62,234 nt of DNA from Deltaproteobacteria bacterium (GTDB lineage: Bacteria; Desulfobacterota; Desulfarculia; Desulfarculales; Desulfarculaceae): the NCBI GenBank assembly GCA_020444205.1, contig JAHLLJ010000007.1, forward strand, positions 1-62,234. Direction: 5' to 3'. This document shows positions 59,453 to 62,234 of this stretch, piece after piece (position 1 is the stretch's first letter; the number at the start of each line of letters is the position of its first letter). The notes under the pieces were generated by a model that was not told the DNA's origin, made no database searches, and worked only from the letters and a program-made list of their open reading frames with translations. The position numbers and the translations under genes were made by a program.

Positions 59453-60736
59453 CTAGTCCCACTTGCGGCGGTCGTCAATAACCTTACACCCCTCCGGCAA
59501 ACTGCCCGGCTCATTAAAGTTCACCTGGCCCTTGACCCGGAGCACTTCCTTGATCTCCTTTTCCAGGCCTGCCCGGAGCATCTCCCGGTCCGCAGAGGGC
59601 TCGGCCAGCTCGCAGACCAAAGTCATCACATCCTGGTTGGCCTCGCGGGTTACCACCAGTTGGAACATGTTCACCTGAGGGAACTTGGCCGCCACCTGCT
59701 GTACGCCCGAGGGGTGCACGAACATGCCCCTGACCTTGGTGACCTGGTCTACCCGGCCCATGATGCGGGTCAGCTTGGGGCTGGTGCGGCCGCAGGCGCA
59801 GGTGTCGGTGGTATAGGATGATAGGTCTCCGGTGCCAAAGCGAATAAGGGGATAGGCCTTGTCGAATATGGTGGCCACCACCTCACCGGGCTCTCCCTCG
59901 GGAACCGGCTGACCGGTTTCAGGGTCCACTATCTCCACCACGCAGTCCTGGGCAAAGTGCATACCGCCCATGTGGTAGCACTCATAGGAAAGGCAGCCCA
60001 CGTCGGCGGTGCCGTAGCTTTGGCGAATTATCATGCCCAGGCGCTCCTGCAGGGAAGCCCTGAGGCTCTCGGGCAGCATCTCCGCGGCCACAAAGGCCAC
60101 TTGCAGATTCAAATCGCGCAAAAGGTCCAAGCCCATTACCTCGGCCTTGTCGGCCAAGGCAGCCAGGAAACTGGGGGTGCCCAGGTAGCCCTGCACCTGG
60201 AGATCCTTCATTATCTGCACCTGAAGCTCGGTGTTGCCCACGCCGGTGGGAACCGACACCGCGTCCATCAGGTTCAAGGCCTCGTCCAGGTAAAATGCAA
60301 AAGGCACCATGTTGAAGTTAAAGGTGACCTGGGCCACGTCGCCGGGCCGGAAACCGGCGGCGAAAAATGCCTGGGTCCAGCGGTCATCGCTAAAGCGCTT
60401 TTCACCGGGCTCGTAAATGGGGCCTGGCGATACGTAGATGCGCCTCATCTTGGAAAGAGGCACCCCCACCAGTCCGCCAAAAGGCAAATCCTTTTGTTGC
60501 AGCTCCACCAGCTCGCCCTTTTCGGTAATGGGCAGCTTGGCCAACTCAGCCACGCTGGTCACGTCGCCGGGCTCGGCTCCCACCGAGGCCATCTTGTCCT
60601 TGAAGGCCGGGGCGTTGGCATAGGCATGGGCCACTATCTCGGCCACCTTGGAGTCCAGGTACTCTTGACGCGCCTGGGGATCGATGGTCTCCAGTTCCGG
60701 CCGCCAATATCCCTTGATTCGCTCTTGTTCGGACAT
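59453..60736 (-). CDS. Phenylacetate-CoA ligase-like AMP-binding enzyme
   Basis: A 427-residue AMP-forming ligase of the PaaK group (SKVAEIVAHAYANAPAFKDK, LGTPSFLAALADKAEVMGLD, YGTADVGCLSYEC, LIRFGTGDLSSYTTDTCACG, RIMGRVDQVTKVRGMFVHPS). The P-loop-like segment reads YVSPGPIYEPG in place of the usual Thr/Ser-Gly-rich SSGTTG, as in a deltaproteobacterial subgroup. It would activate an aromatic or other acid; context with a branched-chain amino acid type ABC transporter suggests an imported acid. It is third in the livK-livF-ligase unit. Confidence 0.85.
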   Translation of the reverse strand: MSEQERIKGYWRPELETIDPQARQEYLDSKVAEIVAHAYANAPAFKDKMASVGAEPGDVTSVAELAKLPITEKGELVELQQKDLPFGGLVGVPLSKMRRIYVSPGPIYEPGEKRFSDDRWTQAFFAAGFRPGDVAQVTFNFNMVPFAFYLDEALNLMDAVSVPTGVGNTELQVQIMKDLQVQGYLGTPSFLAALADKAEVMGLDLLRDLNLQVAFVAAEMLPESLRASLQERLGMIIRQSYGTADVGCLSYECYHMGGMHFAQDCVVEIVDPETGQPVPEGEPGEVVATIFDKAYPLIRFGTGDLSSYTTDTCACGRTSPKLTRIMGRVDQVTKVRGMFVHPSGVQQVAAKFPQVNMFQLVVTREANQDVMTLVCELAEPSADREMLRAGLEKEIKEVLRVKGQVNFNEPGSLPEGCKVIDDRRKWD

Positions 60737-60806
60737 CGCTCCCCTCTCAATCCAAAAACCAGGGCCAGTGGTGCAAGCCGGAGCAGTCGACCCCTTGACT
60801 TATATG

Positions 60807-60927
60807 GGCGCAGCCAGGCATGGGTAGACCAGGCATCTGACAAGAAACGGCCAAAGGCGTAGGTTGACCCACGTCTAGGCCGGGCCGCTGCCGGCAACGC
60901 AGTATGCCGGTGGCCGGCTGGGCCCGT
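60807..60927. repeat. Intergenic structured repeat, copy 2
   Basis: About 121 bp after the livF stop and before the ligase start. It aligns to copy 1 with the same 87-bp spacing between the shared end blocks, about two-thirds identical, with some paired changes in the hairpin arms. Confidence 0.75.
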
Positions 60928-61731
60928 CTAAGTCAGCCAGCGCTTGCGCCGCTTGTAATGCTTCACGTCGCGGTAGGAGCGCTTGGTGCCCACGTCGGTC
61001 ATGCCCAGGTAAAACCGCTTGACGTCCTCGTTGTTCTTGAGCTTGTCGGTGGTGTCGTCCAGGACGATCTTGCCGTTTTCCATGATGTAGCCATGGTCGG
61101 CGATGTTGAGTGCCATGCGGGCGTTCTGCTCAACCAGAAGGATGGTGGTGCCCAGCTCCTTGTTGAGCTTGACGATGATATCAAATATCTCGCTGACCAG
61201 CAGAGGGCTCAGGCCCAGAGAGGGCTCGTCAAGCATCATCAGGCGAGGCTTGGCCATCATGCCCCTGCCGATAACCAGCATCTGCTGCTCGCCTCCGCTG
61301 AGGTAGCCGGCCAAGCCGTTCTCGCGCTCCTTGAGGCGGGGGAAGTAGTGGTAGACCTGATTGATGCGCTTGTCCAACTCACCCCGGCTGCAACGCTGGG
61401 TGTGGGCCGCGGCTACCAGATTTTCCTTGGCCGTGAGATCCTCGAATACCCGGCGGCCTTCCATTACCTGGAAGATGCCCCGCTTGACGATGTCCTCCGG
61501 CTCCATACCGTTGATCTTGTCGCCGCCGAACTCGATGGTCCCGTCGGTGACCTCCCCCTCTTCGGTCTTGAGCAGGCCACTGATGGCCTTGAGGGTGGTG
61601 GTTTTACCGGCCCCGTTGGCCCCCAAGACAGCAACGATCTGGCCTTCTTCCACGGTGAGCGACATGCCCTTGAGCACCAGGATCACGTCGTCGTAGATGA
61701 CCTCGATGTTGTTTACCGACAACAGCGGCAT
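60928..61731 (-). CDS. livF: Branched-chain amino acid-type ABC transporter ATP-binding protein (LivF)
   Basis: A 267-residue ABC ATPase with Walker A GANGAGKT, signature LSGGEQQM, Walker B LMMLDEPSLGLSP and the LivF-type tail AELGTTILLVEQNARMALNI-like segment, ending in a basic extension (RDVKHYKRRKRWLT) that most LivF proteins lack. The frame is open 19 codons upstream; the ATG at 61731 follows AAGGAAGACG. It follows livK; livH, livM and livG are not seen and probably lie beyond the window. Confidence 0.93.
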   Translation of the reverse strand: MPLLSVNNIEVIYDDVILVLKGMSLTVEEGQIVAVLGANGAGKTTTLKAISGLLKTEEGEVTDGTIEFGGDKINGMEPEDIVKRGIFQVMEGRRVFEDLTAKENLVAAAHTQRCSRGELDKRINQVYHYFPRLKERENGLAGYLSGGEQQMLVIGRGMMAKPRLMMLDEPSLGLSPLLVSEIFDIIVKLNKELGTTILLVEQNARMALNIADHGYIMENGKIVLDDTTDKLKNNEDVKRFYLGMTDVGTKRSYRDVKHYKRRKRWLT

Positions 61732-61758
61732 CGCGTCTTCCTTCTGGCGGTTATGACA

Positions 61759-61784
61759 GGCGGGAGGCCCGGGGGCCTCCCGCC
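61759..61784 (-). promoter_or_regulatory. Intercistronic hairpin between livK and livF
   Basis: A perfect 12-bp GC stem (GGCGGGAGGCCC / GGGCCTCCCGCC) with a 2-base loop and no T run. Such hairpins after the binding-protein gene commonly protect its mRNA from 3' decay and set a higher level than for the downstream ABC genes. Confidence 0.7.
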
Positions 61785-61794
61785 GCATGGTTTG

Positions 61795-62234
61795 TTACCA
61801 GCCGATGTATTCCTTCTGGCGCGGGAAGTTCACATCCTTGACCAGATAGATCTTGCCGTCCTTGATGCCACCAATAGCCATGGTGGTGTTGGGGCGGTGG
61901 TCGGTGGAGGTGTAGGTGATGGGGGCGCACAGCCCGCCGGTATTAAAGTCCTTGAGGGTCTCCAAGGCGGCCTTGAGGCCCGGGCCGTTGAGCTTGCCCG
62001 CGGCCTTGGCCTTTTTCAGGCCCTCGACCATGACCATCATAGACACCCAGCTCTTGACGTAGTGCAGGGTGTAGGGCTTGCCGCCGGCCGAAGCCACCAC
62101 GTCCTTCATGCCGGGCACGTCGGCGCCAAAGGGCGCCACGGGCAGCATACCAAAGGCGCGGCCTTCGGCGGCCTTGCCAGCCAGGCGCGACAGGTTCTCG
62201 TCAAAGCCCCAGCAGTTGATCATGAACTTGGTGC
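61795..62234 (-). CDS. ABC transporter substrate-binding protein, C-terminal part (LivK-like; 5' end outside window)
   Basis: About 146 residues from the C-terminal half of a type I periplasmic binding protein of the Leu/Ile/Val family: MINCWGFDENLSRLAGKAAE, GKPYTLHYVKSWVSMMVMVE, LKDFNTGGLCAPITYTSTDH, RPNTTMAIGGIKDGKIYLVK. It captures the substrate in the periplasm for the LivHMGF-type transporter. The frame is open at the window edge; the ATG at 62223 is internal. It is upstream of livF on the same strand. Confidence 0.9.
   Translation of the reverse strand, partial: TKFMINCWGFDENLSRLAGKAAEGRAFGMLPVAPFGADVPGMKDVVASAGGKPYTLHYVKSWVSMMVMVEGLKKAKAAGKLNGPGLKAALETLKDFNTGGLCAPITYTSTDHRPNTTMAIGGIKDGKIYLVKDVNFPRQKEYIGW

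Overview
The window is GC-rich, densely packed chromosomal DNA from a Gram-negative anaerobe, most likely a deltaproteobacterium (Desulfobacterota). That placement is inference: it rests on the LPS-export genes next to rpoN, large multihaem cytochromes with a Rieske/cytochrome b module, a YedE/TusA pair, a PEP-CTERM protein, and several conserved hypotheticals of that style. No rRNA, CRISPR array or insertion sequence is visible.

Layout. 0-5 kb: end of proS, a bifunctional RelA/SpoT protein, rpmB, infA, a gamma-carbonic anhydrase and a hypothetical partner. 5-11 kb: an M23 peptidase and a ChaN-PDZ lipoprotein, then a partner-switching signalling set (STAS protein, receiver-PP2C phosphatase, receiver-HATPase kinase), a Nudix hydrolase and hisD. 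12.5-20 kb: an OmpA-like membrane protein facing the lptC-lptA-lptB-rpoN-hpf-ptsN-rapZ-EIIA cluster and rimI. 20-24 kb: gap-pgk-tpiA-secG and tRNA-Leu(GAG). 24-35 kb: mixed single genes (hydrolase, SGNH-like protein, nitroreductase, UDP-galactopyranose mutase, glycosyltransferase, several hypotheticals, a parvulin-TPR secreted protein, yedE-tusA). 35-40.6 kb: a respiratory cluster with two large multihaem c-type cytochromes, a Rieske protein, a b6-type cytochrome b and a divergently oriented subunit IV-like protein. 40.6-42.2 kb: a thioesterase, ribF and tRNA-Leu(CAG).

42.2-52.65 kb is a complete-looking 10.4 kb integrated element in the 3' end of tRNA-Leu(CAG), bounded by a perfect 17-bp direct repeat. 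Almost all its genes are on the minus strand. It has an integrase, an excisionase/AlpA-like regulator, a two-winged-helix Rep candidate beside four iteron-like repeats, an HK97-type capsid, protease, portal, HNH nuclease and large terminase, but no tail, lysis or recognisable head-tail adaptor genes. This content and order fit a capsid-forming phage-inducible chromosomal island (cf-PICI, a satellite that makes its own heads and borrows tails). It is the most interesting object in the window.

52.8-62.2 kb returns to host DNA: a PEP-CTERM protein, a TPR protein, a DUF1847-like metal-binding protein, a propionyl/acetyl-CoA synthetase, a pyroglutamyl peptidase, a BASS-like transporter, and a minus-strand livK-livF-acyl-CoA ligase unit. 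Two gap-free matching copies of an intergenic, hairpin-forming repeat follow the stop codons of the last two genes of that unit.
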